Shown piece after piece: positions 54,401 to 62,849 of a stretch of DNA of 64,000 nt (position 1 is the stretch's first letter; each line of letters starts with the position of its first letter). A program made the position numbers and the translations under genes. The notes beneath the pieces are model-generated. The model was given only the letters and a program-made list of their open reading frames with translations, did no database searches and was not told the origin of the DNA. Source of the DNA: an uncultured Prevotellaceae bacterium (lineage in GTDB: Bacteria > Bacteroidota > Bacteroidia > Bacteroidales > Bacteroidaceae); the NCBI GenBank assembly GCA_947167935.1, contig CAMVJU010000004.1:1-64000 (forward strand), read 5' to 3'.

Positions 54401-56793
54401 GAAGACGAACACTGATAGGTTTATCATTTATCATTTGTCATTTATCATTTAGCCACGTAGTGGCGCAGCAGCTGTGGTATGACAAACCCGCGGCTACGTG
54501 GACGCAGGCGTTGCCCTTGGGCAATGGCACGATGGGGGCGATGGTCTATGGCACGCCCGCTGTGGAGCACATTCAGTTGAATGAGGAGACGCTATGGGCA
54601 GGCCGCCCCAATCAGGTGCTCAACCCTGAGGCACGCGAATACCTGCCGCAGGTGCGCCAGCTCATCTTCGAGGGACGCTACCGCGAAGCGCAGCAATTGG
54701 CCGATGAAAAGGTGATGCCCTTGGGCGCAGGGAAAAACTGCGGGATGCCCTTCCAGCCTTTCGGCGACGTGTACATCGCCCAGCCCGGCCACACCAACTA
54801 TAGTGGCTATGAGCGCCTGCTCGACCTGAATGAGGCTTGCCATGTGGTGCGTTACACGGTTGACGGCGTGCAATTCGAGCGTGAGACGCTTGCACCGCTC
54901 GGCAGCAAGGTGGTGGCCGTTCATTTCACCGCCTCGCAGCCAGGTAAGGTGACGTTCACCGCTTCGATGCAGACACCGCATGACTATCCGCTAATCGGAA
55001 TCGAGAATGGCGCCGTCTATCTTCATGGCGTCACAGGGAAGCACGAAGGAGTGAAGAGTCTGGTGCGCTTCATGTGCTTGATGGCGGTGCAGACAGATGG
55101 AGGCACGGTGAGTATGGCAGACGGTCAGCTGTCCGTCGTGGGTGCTGACGAGGCCACGCTCTTCATCACCTTGGGCAGCAACGTCAAGAGCTACAACGAT
55201 GTATCCGGCGATGAGCAGCAACAGAGTCGGCTGCGCCTCACCGAGGCGATGGCTTTAGGCTATGATAGTCTGAAGGCGCGACATCAACAGATTTATCATC
55301 ATTATTTTGACAGGGTGAAGCTGAGTCTTCCGACACCGCTCGTTTCAACCTTTTTCCAGTACGGTCGCTACCTGCTTATCTGCTCTTCGCAGCCTGACGA
55401 CATCAACCCTGCCAATCTTCAGGGCCTGTGGAACGACCGTATGTGGCCGTCGTGGGACTCGAAGTATACTACCAACATCAATCTGGAGATGAACTACTGG
55501 CCGGCGGAGGTTTGTAATCTGACGGAGATGAACGGTCCGCTGTTCAAACTCATCAGCGAGGTGAGTGTGACGGGACGCCAGACCGCTCGTGACATGTATG
55601 GTGCCGATGGCTGGGTGCTGCATCACAACACCGACCAATGGCGTATTACTGGCCCCGTGGATCATGCCGCCACGGGCCTGTGGCCTATGGGTGGCGCATG
55701 GCTCTGCAGACATCTGTGGGAGCATTATCTCTTCACGGGCGATGTAGAGTTCCTGCAAAAAGCGTTCCCCATCATGGCAGATGCTGCCCGTTTCTACTCA
55801 CAGACGCTCGTAGAAGATTCCTCCCATCTCTCACCGCTCACCTCTCAACCCTATTTAGTTGTCTGCCCAGGCGTCTCGCCTGAGCATGGCGGCCCAGGAC
55901 GCGGCAGCTCACTCGATGCCGGCGTGACAATGGACAATCAGCTTGTTGCTGAGCTTTATAACGAGGTGCTGAAGGCTGCCGAGGTGTATAAGGCCTATGA
56001 GCCCCATAAGCCCTATGGGCCCAATGGGACTTATGAGTCTCTCATTGACACCCTCCGCCAGCAGCTGAAGCGTATCCCGCCGATGCAGATTGGCCGCTGG
56101 GGACAGCTGCAGGAATGGCTCGATGATGTGGACGACCCGAAGGATGACCACCGCCATTTCTCCCATCTCTACGGTCTTTTCCCCTCCAACCAGATTTCGC
56201 CTTATCGCACGCCTGAGCTATGGCAGGCTGCGAAGAAATCGTTGGAGGCACGTGGCGATGTAAGCACGGGCTGGTCGATGGCGTGGAAAGTGTGTTCCTG
56301 GGCGCGCCTGCTTGACGGCGACCACGCCTATAAGCTCATCTGCGACCAGCTGACGCTTACCCCTGACACCTTCCTCATCATCGGCACGACGAAGCAGCGT
56401 GGCGGCACCTATCCCAACCTCTTCGATGCCCATCCGCCGTTCCAAATTGACGGCAACTTCGGCTGCACGGCCGGCATTGCTGAGATGCTGTTGCAGAGCC
56501 ACGATGGCTATGTCTTCCTTCTGCCCGCCTTGCCATCGGCCTGGCCAGAGGGTAGCGTCAGCGGCTTGAAGGCACGTGGCGGATTTGAGGTGGATATGCA
56601 ATGGAAGGACGGCCGCCTCCAGCATGCCGTCATCCGTTCTGCGCAGGGCGGTGTTTGCCGTCTGCGCTCTTATTTTCCGTTAAAAGGTAAGGGTTTGCGT
56701 CGTGTCCGTGATGACCATCCTAACGCTGCCTTGCCCCGTACCTACCTCTACGATCTGCCTACGCAGCCCGATGGTGAGTATCACCTTCAATAG
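54397..56793 (+). CDS. glycoside hydrolase family 95 (alpha-L-fucosidase-like)
   Basis: A 798-aa exported enzyme (signal peptide to SHVVAQ). It has the N-terminal beta-sandwich [41 protein letters not shown], and an (alpha/alpha)6 barrel with [55 protein letters not shown] and [17 protein letters not shown] (Asp685 at the catalytic-base position of family members). GH95 inverts alpha-1,2-L-fucosyl or alpha-L-galactosyl linkages, as in xyloglucan, RG-II or host glycans. It overlaps the esterase gene by 4 nt. In-frame 9-bp repeats give [14 protein letters not shown] near residue 535. The stop overlaps a convergent gene by 7 bp. Confidence 0.95.
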   Translation: MRRRTLIGLSFIICHLSFSHVVAQQLWYDKPAATWTQALPLGNGTMGAMVYGTPAVEHIQLNEETLWAGRPNQVLNPEAREYLPQVRQLIFEGRYREAQQLADEKVMPLGAGKNCGMPFQPFGDVYIAQPGHTNYSGYERLLDLNEACHVVRYTVDGVQFERETLAPLGSKVVAVHFTASQPGKVTFTASMQTPHDYPLIGIENGAVYLHGVTGKHEGVKSLVRFMCLMAVQTDGGTVSMADGQLSVVGADEATLFITLGSNVKSYNDVSGDEQQQSRLRLTEAMALGYDSLKARHQQIYHHYFDRVKLSLPTPLVSTFFQYGRYLLICSSQPDDINPANLQGLWNDRMWPSWDSKYTTNINLEMNYWPAEVCNLTEMNGPLFKLISEVSVTGRQTARDMYGADGWVLHHNTDQWRITGPVDHAATGLWPMGGAWLCRHLWEHYLFTGDVEFLQKAFPIMADAARFYSQTLVEDSSHLSPLTSQPYLVVCPGVSPEHGGPGRGSSLDAGVTMDNQLVAELYNEVLKAAEVYKAYEPHKPYGPNGTYESLIDTLRQQLKRIPPMQIGRWGQLQEWLDDVDDPKDDHRHFSHLYGLFPSNQISPYRTPELWQAAKKSLEARGDVSTGWSMAWKVCSWARLLDGDHAYKLICDQLTLTPDTFLIIGTTKQRGGTYPNLFDAHPPFQIDGNFGCTAGIAEMLLQSHDGYVFLLPALPSAWPEGSVSGLKARGGFEVDMQWKDGRLQHAVIRSAQGGVCRLRSYFPLKGKGLRRVRDDHPNAALPRTYLYDLPTQPDGEYHLQ
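54424..54465. repeat. TCATTTR repeat plus small palindrome forming the GH95 signal peptide
   Basis: Four 7-bp units (TCATTTA, TCATTTG, TCATTTA, TCATTTA) followed by GCCACGTAGTGGC encode [14 protein letters not shown]. The GH2 gene has the same order with CCCTGCAGGGG in the palindrome position. Confidence 0.75.
55990..56037. repeat. in-frame 9-bp tandem repeat in the GH95 gene
   Basis: TATGAGCCC, CATAAGCCC, TATGGGCCC, AATGGGACT and TATGAGTCT follow each other, read as [15 protein letters not shown]. The stretch interrupts an otherwise conserved helical region of GH95. Confidence 0.75.
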
Positions 56794-57713
56794 CTGACGT
56801 AAGGACGTAGCCTGTTGAGAGTCGCATCGTCAAAATCGGGCAGCAGGCGCAATTCATTAATGTCGGCGATGGGCCCGTTCTGTCGCCGATAGTCCACAAT
56901 GGCACGTGCCATATAGTAATTGATGTAGGGATGTCGCTTCAGCTCATTGATGGAAAGGCTGTTCACGTTAAGCTTTTCCGTAGCTGAGCTGCCTGCGTTA
57001 AGCGTGAAGTAGGGTAGGGACTCGTGCGGAAAACCATCGATTTCATCGAGCTGCGACAAGTCGGCAAAGCCGCCAAGGCGTTGCCTATATTCTGCGATGC
57101 GTCGCGCATAATAAGAGCCGATGCCAGGCACACGCTGCAACAAAGCGGTATCGGCAGTAGCCAGGTCGATAGTCTCGCCTTCAGTGAGCTTTACGGGATA
57201 GCGAGGTGTAAAGGTGCTGTCGTGCCGTTCTGTCCCTCCGTTTGTGTATTCCGCCTTCCTGTCGGGGAATAGCGTAGAGGCAGGCAGGAAGTCGGCGCCG
57301 ATGGTAATGTATGGCTCCAACTCGCGATAGTGCCTGACGGTGAGACCGTAGAGTCGTGCGAAGTCTTCCTTCGAGCGATATATGCCACCCGCTGCCCTGT
57401 ATTTATAGATGTTGCGAATTTGCCATTTTGAGAGGCCTAAGCGGAGGAGGGCGAGGCTGTCGGCGGTATTCGGATCGAAGGCAAACAGCTCGTGGGATGC
57501 TGAGGCCAATGGAGCTTCTGAGCCTACCGAGACTTCTGGGGCGGCTGTGTTTTCAATGGAATCGGCATTGGCCTGCTGGATGGCTGTGCTGTCTTGTGTC
57601 TTGTCCCTTCCTCCTGCGAGGAAGATGATGGCTACGGCCACGCCGATAAGGACTAGCGCCGACAGAATGATGCGCCTGTCGCTCTTGGTCATATAAAAGA
57701 AGTCCCTGAACAT
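56787..57713 (-). CDS. membrane-anchored helix-hairpin-helix (ComEA-like) protein
   Basis: A 308-aa protein with one N-terminal transmembrane helix ([21 protein letters not shown]) and several helix-hairpin-helix motifs: [47 protein letters not shown] and [19 protein letters not shown], with conserved leads such as FDPNTAD and [17 protein letters not shown]. Related to ComEA, which binds incoming DNA in competence; a DNA-uptake role in Bacteroidetes is unproven. A start at 57692 (MTKSDRRII) is an alternative. It converges on and overlaps GH95 by 7 bp. Confidence 0.85.
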   Translation of the reverse strand: MFRDFFYMTKSDRRIILSALVLIGVAVAIIFLAGGRDKTQDSTAIQQANADSIENTAAPEVSVGSEAPLASASHELFAFDPNTADSLALLRLGLSKWQIRNIYKYRAAGGIYRSKEDFARLYGLTVRHYRELEPYITIGADFLPASTLFPDRKAEYTNGGTERHDSTFTPRYPVKLTEGETIDLATADTALLQRVPGIGSYYARRIAEYRQRLGGFADLSQLDEIDGFPHESLPYFTLNAGSSATEKLNVNSLSINELKRHPYINYYMARAIVDYRRQNGPIADINELRLLPDFDDATLNRLRPYVSY

Positions 57714-57720
57714 TGGCTAA

Positions 57721-57765
57721 GAAAAAAAGATAACGGACGCCGCTGCCCCGCAGTCGACGTCCGTT
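57721..57765 (-). terminator. terminator of the WG-repeat lipoprotein gene
   Basis: Minus-strand stem AACGGACG / CGTCCGTT (57765-57758 with 57739-57732), followed by TATCTTTTTTTC. It separates the lipoprotein gene from the HHH gene, which must then have its own promoter or depend on read-through. Confidence 0.85.
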
Positions 57766-57780
57766 AACATATTTGATAGA

Positions 57781-59001
57781 TTATTCCTCGTAGTAATCCT
57801 CCTCCTCGTAGTCTTCGTCGTAATCTTCATCATCGTACTCGTTGGAGAAGCCCCAGTTGTAGCTTGTGCTGTAACCGTGAATCTTGTAATCGGTATCCAC
57901 CTCGTTTCCTTCAGAATCCATCAGCTTGTAACCGTCCTCCCATGAGCCGACGAGCAGATAGCTGTCGCAATCTTTGAACTCCTTGTCGAACAGGACAACA
58001 TAGCCGTGAGGCAGATTGGCAATCTTCTCACCCTCCAGCGTGTAGAGTGCGTACTCCTCGTCATCCGTGCTGGCGGCCAATAGCTTGCCGTTGAAGGAAA
58101 TAGACTGGAACTTAGGCCTGATGATCCACTCGCCCTCCTTGTCCATGAGTCCTGCTTTCGAGGTTTCAGTATTGTAGACGTTGATGCCGGCATCACAGAT
58201 AAAATTGGTAAAGGTCTTCTCCTTCAGCTTCACGGCTTCTTTACCGTCCTTGTCGATAAGGTGGTAGTTGCCATCCGAATCGGTTACCTCAAGGAGGCCG
58301 CTTGCAAACCTGAACTCACTAGGCTTCAGATCATTGAAGCGCTTGGTGAAGAGTTTTTTGCCTTCGGTATCGATGACACCCCATTTGCCCGTGTCATCAT
58401 CTTCATAGGTGGGGTTGTCGTAATAGACAATGGCCAAATCCTCGCAGTAGTTCCAGGCATCAGCGTATTCGATGCCTTTGACAGACTTGCCTTCTTCGTC
58501 AATGAAGCCCCACTTGCCATCTTCTGTGTTGATCATGGCACGTCCGCAGAAGAAGTTGTAGGCTGCCTGCACTTTCTTGCCGTCAATCTCAGTAACGTCA
58601 AGCACCTTCTCGCCATCTTTGTCAATGTAGAGGAAATGATCATTCATGTCCAGCACAGGGCACAGGTCGCCAGTGAAGCTGCCGCATTTCTTGTACTTAC
58701 CAATCTTTTTAGGATTCTTCTCGGCTGTGTAGATGGTATATCCATCGTCATAACTGCCAACGTAGAAGCGGTCGTTGACGACACATGAAACATCGCTTTC
58801 ATCGTACTTGGGCTTCACAAGCACGGTGCCGTCGGTACCCATCAGTCCCCAAGGGCCGTCTTCCTCTTCCTGGAAAGCGAAGTATTCAACCAGATAATCT
58901 CCTTCACCCTGTGCCTCCTCTTCGCCGGAGGACTTCTTGTCACAAGAAACCAGCAAGGCTGCGGCGAAGAGCAGCACGCTGAGAGTTGTCATTTTTTTCA
59001 T
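57781..59001 (-). CDS. WG-repeat lipoprotein
   Basis: A 406-aa lipoprotein (lipobox LLVSC, Cys20). It contains about six WG/KWG-type repeats: EEDGPWGLMGTDGTVLVKPKYDE, EDGKWGFIDEEGKSVKGIEY, DTGKWGVIDTEGKKLFTKRF, TSKAGLMDKEGEWIIRPKF. WG repeats likely build a beta-propeller-like surface for protein or glycan contacts; function unknown. The C-terminus is very acidic (DEDYDEDYEEEDYYEE). It lies 37 bp downstream of the RNase R gene, so co-transcription is possible. Confidence 0.85.
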   Translation of the reverse strand: MKKMTTLSVLLFAAALLVSCDKKSSGEEEAQGEGDYLVEYFAFQEEEDGPWGLMGTDGTVLVKPKYDESDVSCVVNDRFYVGSYDDGYTIYTAEKNPKKIGKYKKCGSFTGDLCPVLDMNDHFLYIDKDGEKVLDVTEIDGKKVQAAYNFFCGRAMINTEDGKWGFIDEEGKSVKGIEYADAWNYCEDLAIVYYDNPTYEDDDTGKWGVIDTEGKKLFTKRFNDLKPSEFRFASGLLEVTDSDGNYHLIDKDGKEAVKLKEKTFTNFICDAGINVYNTETSKAGLMDKEGEWIIRPKFQSISFNGKLLAASTDDEEYALYTLEGEKIANLPHGYVVLFDKEFKDCDSYLLVGSWEDGYKLMDSEGNEVDTDYKIHGYSTSYNWGFSNEYDDEDYDEDYEEEDYYEE

Positions 59002-59038
59002 ACAATACGTTATTTTTTTTAGTGATACATTTTTTGTC

Positions 59039-61201
59039 TTATTCGTCGGCGAGGATGAAGTCCAGCTGGCGTCTTTCCACGTTGGCGCGTGCTACTTTGA
59101 TGCGGATGGCGTCGCCCAGCTGGTACTTGCCGTGATGTCTGCGGCCCACGAGCTGGCAATTTTTCTCGTCGAACTCGTAATAATCGCCATCCAAGTCGTG
59201 CATACCGACAAGGCCCTCGCAATGGTTCTCATCGATTTCACAGTAGATGCCGTAGCTCTGCACGCCGCTGATATGCGCGTCGAACTCCTGGCCAATCTTG
59301 TCGGCCATAAACTCCACCATCTTGTACTTGATGCTGTCGCGCTCGGCGTTCTGTGCGGTCTGCTCCATCTCGCTGGAGTGCTCGCAGAGTTCCTCGTAGT
59401 GATCCTGATTTGCTGAGCGTCCACCCTCCTGATAGCGGGTAAGCAAGCGATGCACCATCGTATCGGGATAGCGGCGGATAGGCGATGTGAAATGCGTGTA
59501 GAAGTCGAAGGCCAGGCCGTAGTGGCCGATGTTATGCGTCGAGTATTTGGCCTTCATCATAGCCCTGAGTGCCAGCGTCTCCACCAGCTTCTGCTCGCGG
59601 CGGCCCTCAGCCTCTGTCATCAGCTTGTTCAGTCCGCGTGAGATGGCGCCGCGTGTGCCGCTGGTCTTCACCTTATAGCCGAAGGGTGCCAGGGCCACGC
59701 GCAGGTTCTCCAGCTTTTGCGGGTCGGGCTGGTCGTGGATACGATAGGGCAGCGTCTTTGCTTTGGTGCCCTTGGGCACACGGCCGATGCTTTCAGCCAC
59801 AGTTCTGTTGGCCAACAGCATGAACTCCTCGATGAGTTGCGTGGCCAGCGTAGATTTCTTGAAGAAGCAGCGTGTGGGATGGCCCTTCTCGTCGATGTCG
59901 AAGTGCAGTTCCTCGCGGTCGAACTTCACGGCGCCGTTCTGGAAGCGACGTTCGCGCAGCTTCTGAGCCATCGCGCTGAGCAGGCAAAGCTCCTTGGCTA
60001 AGCTCGAGTCATCGGCTTTGCTAGTCTTTTTGGTTCCATTCTCCAGGATTGCCTGCACTTCCTCGTAGGCAAAGCGGCGGTTACTCTTGATAACAGTGTG
60101 TGCCAGATGCCATTTCTTGATGTTCGCTTCCTCGTCCATCAGGAAGATGACGCTATAGCACAGCTTCTCCTCGTCGGGCCTGAGCGAGCAGATGAAGTTG
60201 CACAGCCGCTCGGGCAGCATGGGAATGGTGCGGTCAACAAGGTAGACGCTGGTGGCTCGCTGCTGTGCCTCCTTGTCGATGATGGAGCCTTCGGTCACAT
60301 AGTGCGAGACGTCGGCAATGTGAACGCCGACCTCCCACATCCCATCCATCGGCCTGATTGACAATGCGTCGTCGAAGTCCTTTGCGTCGGCGGGGTCGAT
60401 AGTGAAGGTAAGCACATTGCGGAAGTCCTCACGCTTGGCTATTTCCTCAGGTGTGATGGTGGCATCGATTTTGTTGGCAGCCTCCTCCACACGCTGCGGA
60501 TATTTATAGGGCAGGCCGTACTGGGCAAGGATGGCATGCATCTCGACGTTGTTGTCGCCCTGCTCGCCCAGGACGTCGATGACCTCGCCGATGAGGTTCT
60601 TCGACTCCTCCGACGGCCACTGCGTGATTTTCACCACAGCCTTCTCGCCCGTCTTGCCGCCCTTCAGCTTCTTTTTGGGAATGAGCACGTCCTGTGCGAA
60701 GATGTTGCCTTCAGTAATGAGGAAGGCGTAGTCTTTCTCCACCTGCAGGATGCCGACGGCCTGGTCGTGTTTGCGCTCAAGGATTTCGGTGACGATGGCC
60801 TCCTTGATGTGATTCTGACGGCGAGCCATCATGGCCACACGGACGCGGTCGCCGCCCATTGCCGACATTGAGTTGCGCTCGCTGACGAAGATGGGCTTGC
60901 CGCCGTCGTCGGGCATGAACGAGTTCTTGCCGTTGGCCTTGCGGATAAACGTGCCCTCCTGCACCTGCGTCTTCAGGTTCAGCCGGTAGGTGGAGTTGTC
61001 TACCTTGCTCAGGTAGTCGTCCCACGCCATTTCCTCCATCACGTCGACGGCCAGCATCTTGGCAGGATGCGTGTCGAGCTTCAACGTCTTGAAAATGTAC
61101 TTAAAACTCAGGGCCTCGCCTGGATGTGCCTGAAAAAGTGCTTGCACGGCGTCGGCCACTTGGCGCTTCGACAAGCGTCTGCCTCCTCTTTTCTGTCCCA
61201 T
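59039..61201 (-). CDS. rnr: ribonuclease R
   Basis: A 720-aa 3'-5' exoribonuclease (RNB family) that degrades structured RNA in the cytoplasm. N-terminal winged-helix and cold-shock-like domains (EGTFIRKANGKNSFMPDDGG, RNSMSAMGGDRVRVAMM), the RNB catalytic segment TIDPADAKDFDDALSI with its metal-binding aspartates, HIADVSHYV, and a C-terminal S1 domain (ISGVQSYGIYCEIDENHCEGLVGM). Length is slightly shorter than E. coli RNase R. Met 61201 (MGQKRGGRRLSKRQ) is preferred to an upstream in-frame start because a TAATTTTG box overlaps the latter. Confidence 0.95.
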   Translation of the reverse strand: MGQKRGGRRLSKRQVADAVQALFQAHPGEALSFKYIFKTLKLDTHPAKMLAVDVMEEMAWDDYLSKVDNSTYRLNLKTQVQEGTFIRKANGKNSFMPDDGGKPIFVSERNSMSAMGGDRVRVAMMARRQNHIKEAIVTEILERKHDQAVGILQVEKDYAFLITEGNIFAQDVLIPKKKLKGGKTGEKAVVKITQWPSEESKNLIGEVIDVLGEQGDNNVEMHAILAQYGLPYKYPQRVEEAANKIDATITPEEIAKREDFRNVLTFTIDPADAKDFDDALSIRPMDGMWEVGVHIADVSHYVTEGSIIDKEAQQRATSVYLVDRTIPMLPERLCNFICSLRPDEEKLCYSVIFLMDEEANIKKWHLAHTVIKSNRRFAYEEVQAILENGTKKTSKADDSSLAKELCLLSAMAQKLRERRFQNGAVKFDREELHFDIDEKGHPTRCFFKKSTLATQLIEEFMLLANRTVAESIGRVPKGTKAKTLPYRIHDQPDPQKLENLRVALAPFGYKVKTSGTRGAISRGLNKLMTEAEGRREQKLVETLALRAMMKAKYSTHNIGHYGLAFDFYTHFTSPIRRYPDTMVHRLLTRYQEGGRSANQDHYEELCEHSSEMEQTAQNAERDSIKYKMVEFMADKIGQEFDAHISGVQSYGIYCEIDENHCEGLVGMHDLDGDYYEFDEKNCQLVGRRHHGKYQLGDAIRIKVARANVERRQLDFILADE

Positions 61202-61514
61202 ACGCAATAGGTTTTTGTTCTTTGTGCGCAAAATTACGAAAACTTTTTCATTTAGAGTGTGTTTTCACACATTTTTTTTCTTTTGTTCATCTAAAAGATG
61301 AAAAAACGATGCATACAGCCTTTTCTGTAGCTTGCCCAGAAAAATCCCAAGGCCTGGGAAAAAAGTCCCAAGGCTTGGGACAAAAGTCCCAGGGCCTGGG
61401 ATTTTTTTAAGTGACGTGATTTTTTCGCTGAAGAAGCCACTTTTTTTGCCAAGTGTGCCTGATTTCAAAAAAATGGTTGTATATTTGCACAGAAATCATT
61501 TAACCGAGACGAAA
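61202..61514. other. divergent intergenic region between rnr and the histidine phosphatase
   Basis: No gene is supported here. It contains TAATTTTG on the minus strand (61236-61229, for rnr), the triple palindrome array at 61345-61401, and TATATTTG on the plus strand (61480-61487), 27 bp before the phosphatase ATG. Open frames across the array only reflect its 21-bp (7-codon) period. Confidence 0.6.
61345..61401. repeat. triple 15-bp palindrome array, 21-bp period (copy B)
   Basis: TCCCAAGGCCTGGGA at 61345, TCCCAAGGCTTGGGA at 61366 and TCCCAGGGCCTGGGA at 61387, spaced by 21 bp. Same unit, number and period as at 46319-46375, 15 kb away. Confidence 0.9.
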
Positions 61515-62798
61515 ATGAAAAGACTTCTTGCAACGACAATGCTGGCTGCAGCTATGCTGACGGCCTCGGCACAGACGGCTCGCCAGGAAATTGACAAAAA
61601 TCCCTGGCTGGCAGGTTCTAACTATTTGGATTATAACAGGCAGCTGCCCGATTTCCACTACACGAAGGCACCAAAGGGCTATGAGCCGTTCTATCTGACG
61701 CATTATGGACGTCACGGCTCGCGCTGGCTTATCGGTCGCGACGACTATCAGCGCGTGATCCGACCGTTGCGCAAGGCCCGTGAGCAGGGCAAGCTCACCC
61801 GTGAGGGCGAAGAGACGCTGCGCCGATTGGAACTGTTCAATAAAACGACGTACAAGCGCCTGGGCGACCTTACCACCGTTGGCGAGCGCCAGCATCACGG
61901 CATCGGAAAGCGTCTGGCCGAGCATTTTCCTGAAATCTTCCTTACAAAAGATGTGGCTATCGATGCCCGTTCCACTACTGTAAACCGTTGCATCCTCTCG
62001 ATGATTGCCGAGTGCGAGGAGCTGATGGCTGCCAATCCTACGGCGCACATCCACAACGACGTGAGCGACGCTCTGCAGTATTACCTCAACCAAGACTGGG
62101 AGGGACGTGTGAAAGAGAACGGCGGCAAGGGCAGGCATGTGGATGGTGAGTTTCGCAAGGCGCACACGCATCCTGAGCGCATCACCAGTGTGCTGTTCAA
62201 TGACACACAATGGGCTAAGGACAGCTTGGAAACCGACCGTCTAATGCGGCATCTCTTTGAAATAGCCATCAATATGCAAAGCCACGACGATGCGCCCGAC
62301 CTCCTGCATCTTTTTACTAACGACGAAATTTATGATATGTGGCGCATTCAGAACGTGGGCTGGTATCAGAACTACGGCGCCTCGCCCTATACGGGCAGCA
62401 TCATGCCCTTCTCGCAGCTGAACTTACTGGAGAACATCATCCACACGGCCGACACCTGTGTGGCATTAGGCAAGACGCAGGCCACACTGCGCTTTGGACA
62501 TGAGGTGTGCGTGCTGCCGCTGGCCTGCCTGATGGAACTCGACTCGTGCGGCATCGTGGTGGAGGATATGGAGACACTCGATCAGCATTGGCGTAACTAC
62601 AAGATATTCCCGATGGCCTGCAACATACAGCTCATCTTCTACAAGCCGAAGAAGGGTGAGGGCGACATTCTAGTGAAGGCCCTGCTGAACGAGCGCGAGG
62701 CAGCGCTGCCTGTCACTCCCGTCAGCTATCCCTATTATCGTTGGCGTGATCTTCGAGCCTACTGGGATCAGAAGCTGCGGCAGTTCAAGGGACAGTAA
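61515..62798 (+). CDS. exported histidine phosphatase (histidine-acid-phosphatase/MINPP-like)
   Basis: A 427-aa exported enzyme (signal peptide MKRLLATTMLAAAMLTASAQ). The catalytic phosphohistidine motif RHGSR (66-70, in LTHYGRHGSRWLIGRDDY), DARSTTVNRCILSM, and the proton-donor region TLRFGHEVCVLPLACL (about 325) place it in branch 2 of the histidine phosphatases, with acid phosphatases and inositol-polyphosphate phosphatases. Substrate not determinable. The upstream part of the open frame is repeat-derived and lacks a signal peptide, so the Met at 61515 is used. Confidence 0.9.
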   Translation: MKRLLATTMLAAAMLTASAQTARQEIDKNPWLAGSNYLDYNRQLPDFHYTKAPKGYEPFYLTHYGRHGSRWLIGRDDYQRVIRPLRKAREQGKLTREGEETLRRLELFNKTTYKRLGDLTTVGERQHHGIGKRLAEHFPEIFLTKDVAIDARSTTVNRCILSMIAECEELMAANPTAHIHNDVSDALQYYLNQDWEGRVKENGGKGRHVDGEFRKAHTHPERITSVLFNDTQWAKDSLETDRLMRHLFEIAINMQSHDDAPDLLHLFTNDEIYDMWRIQNVGWYQNYGASPYTGSIMPFSQLNLLENIIHTADTCVALGKTQATLRFGHEVCVLPLACLMELDSCGIVVEDMETLDQHWRNYKIFPMACNIQLIFYKPKKGEGDILVKALLNEREAALPVTPVSYPYYRWRDLRAYWDQKLRQFKGQ

Positions 62799-62804
62799 AA
62801 CTTC

Positions 62805-62843
62805 AAGGAGTTAAAGCGGTTTGGCTGCTTTAACTCCTTTGTT
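62805..62843. terminator. bidirectional terminator between the phosphatase and rodA
   Basis: A perfect 13-bp stem AAGGAGTTAAAGC (62805-62817) with GCTTTAACTCCTT (62827-62839), followed by TGTTTTAG on the plus strand and preceded by sequence reading GAAGTTTTAC on the minus strand. Confidence 0.9.
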
Positions 62844-62849
62844 TTAGTC

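Noticed and set aside
56787..57713. Competence operon
   Set aside because: Only one ComEA-like HHH protein is present, without comEC or pilus genes, so a competence locus cannot be claimed.
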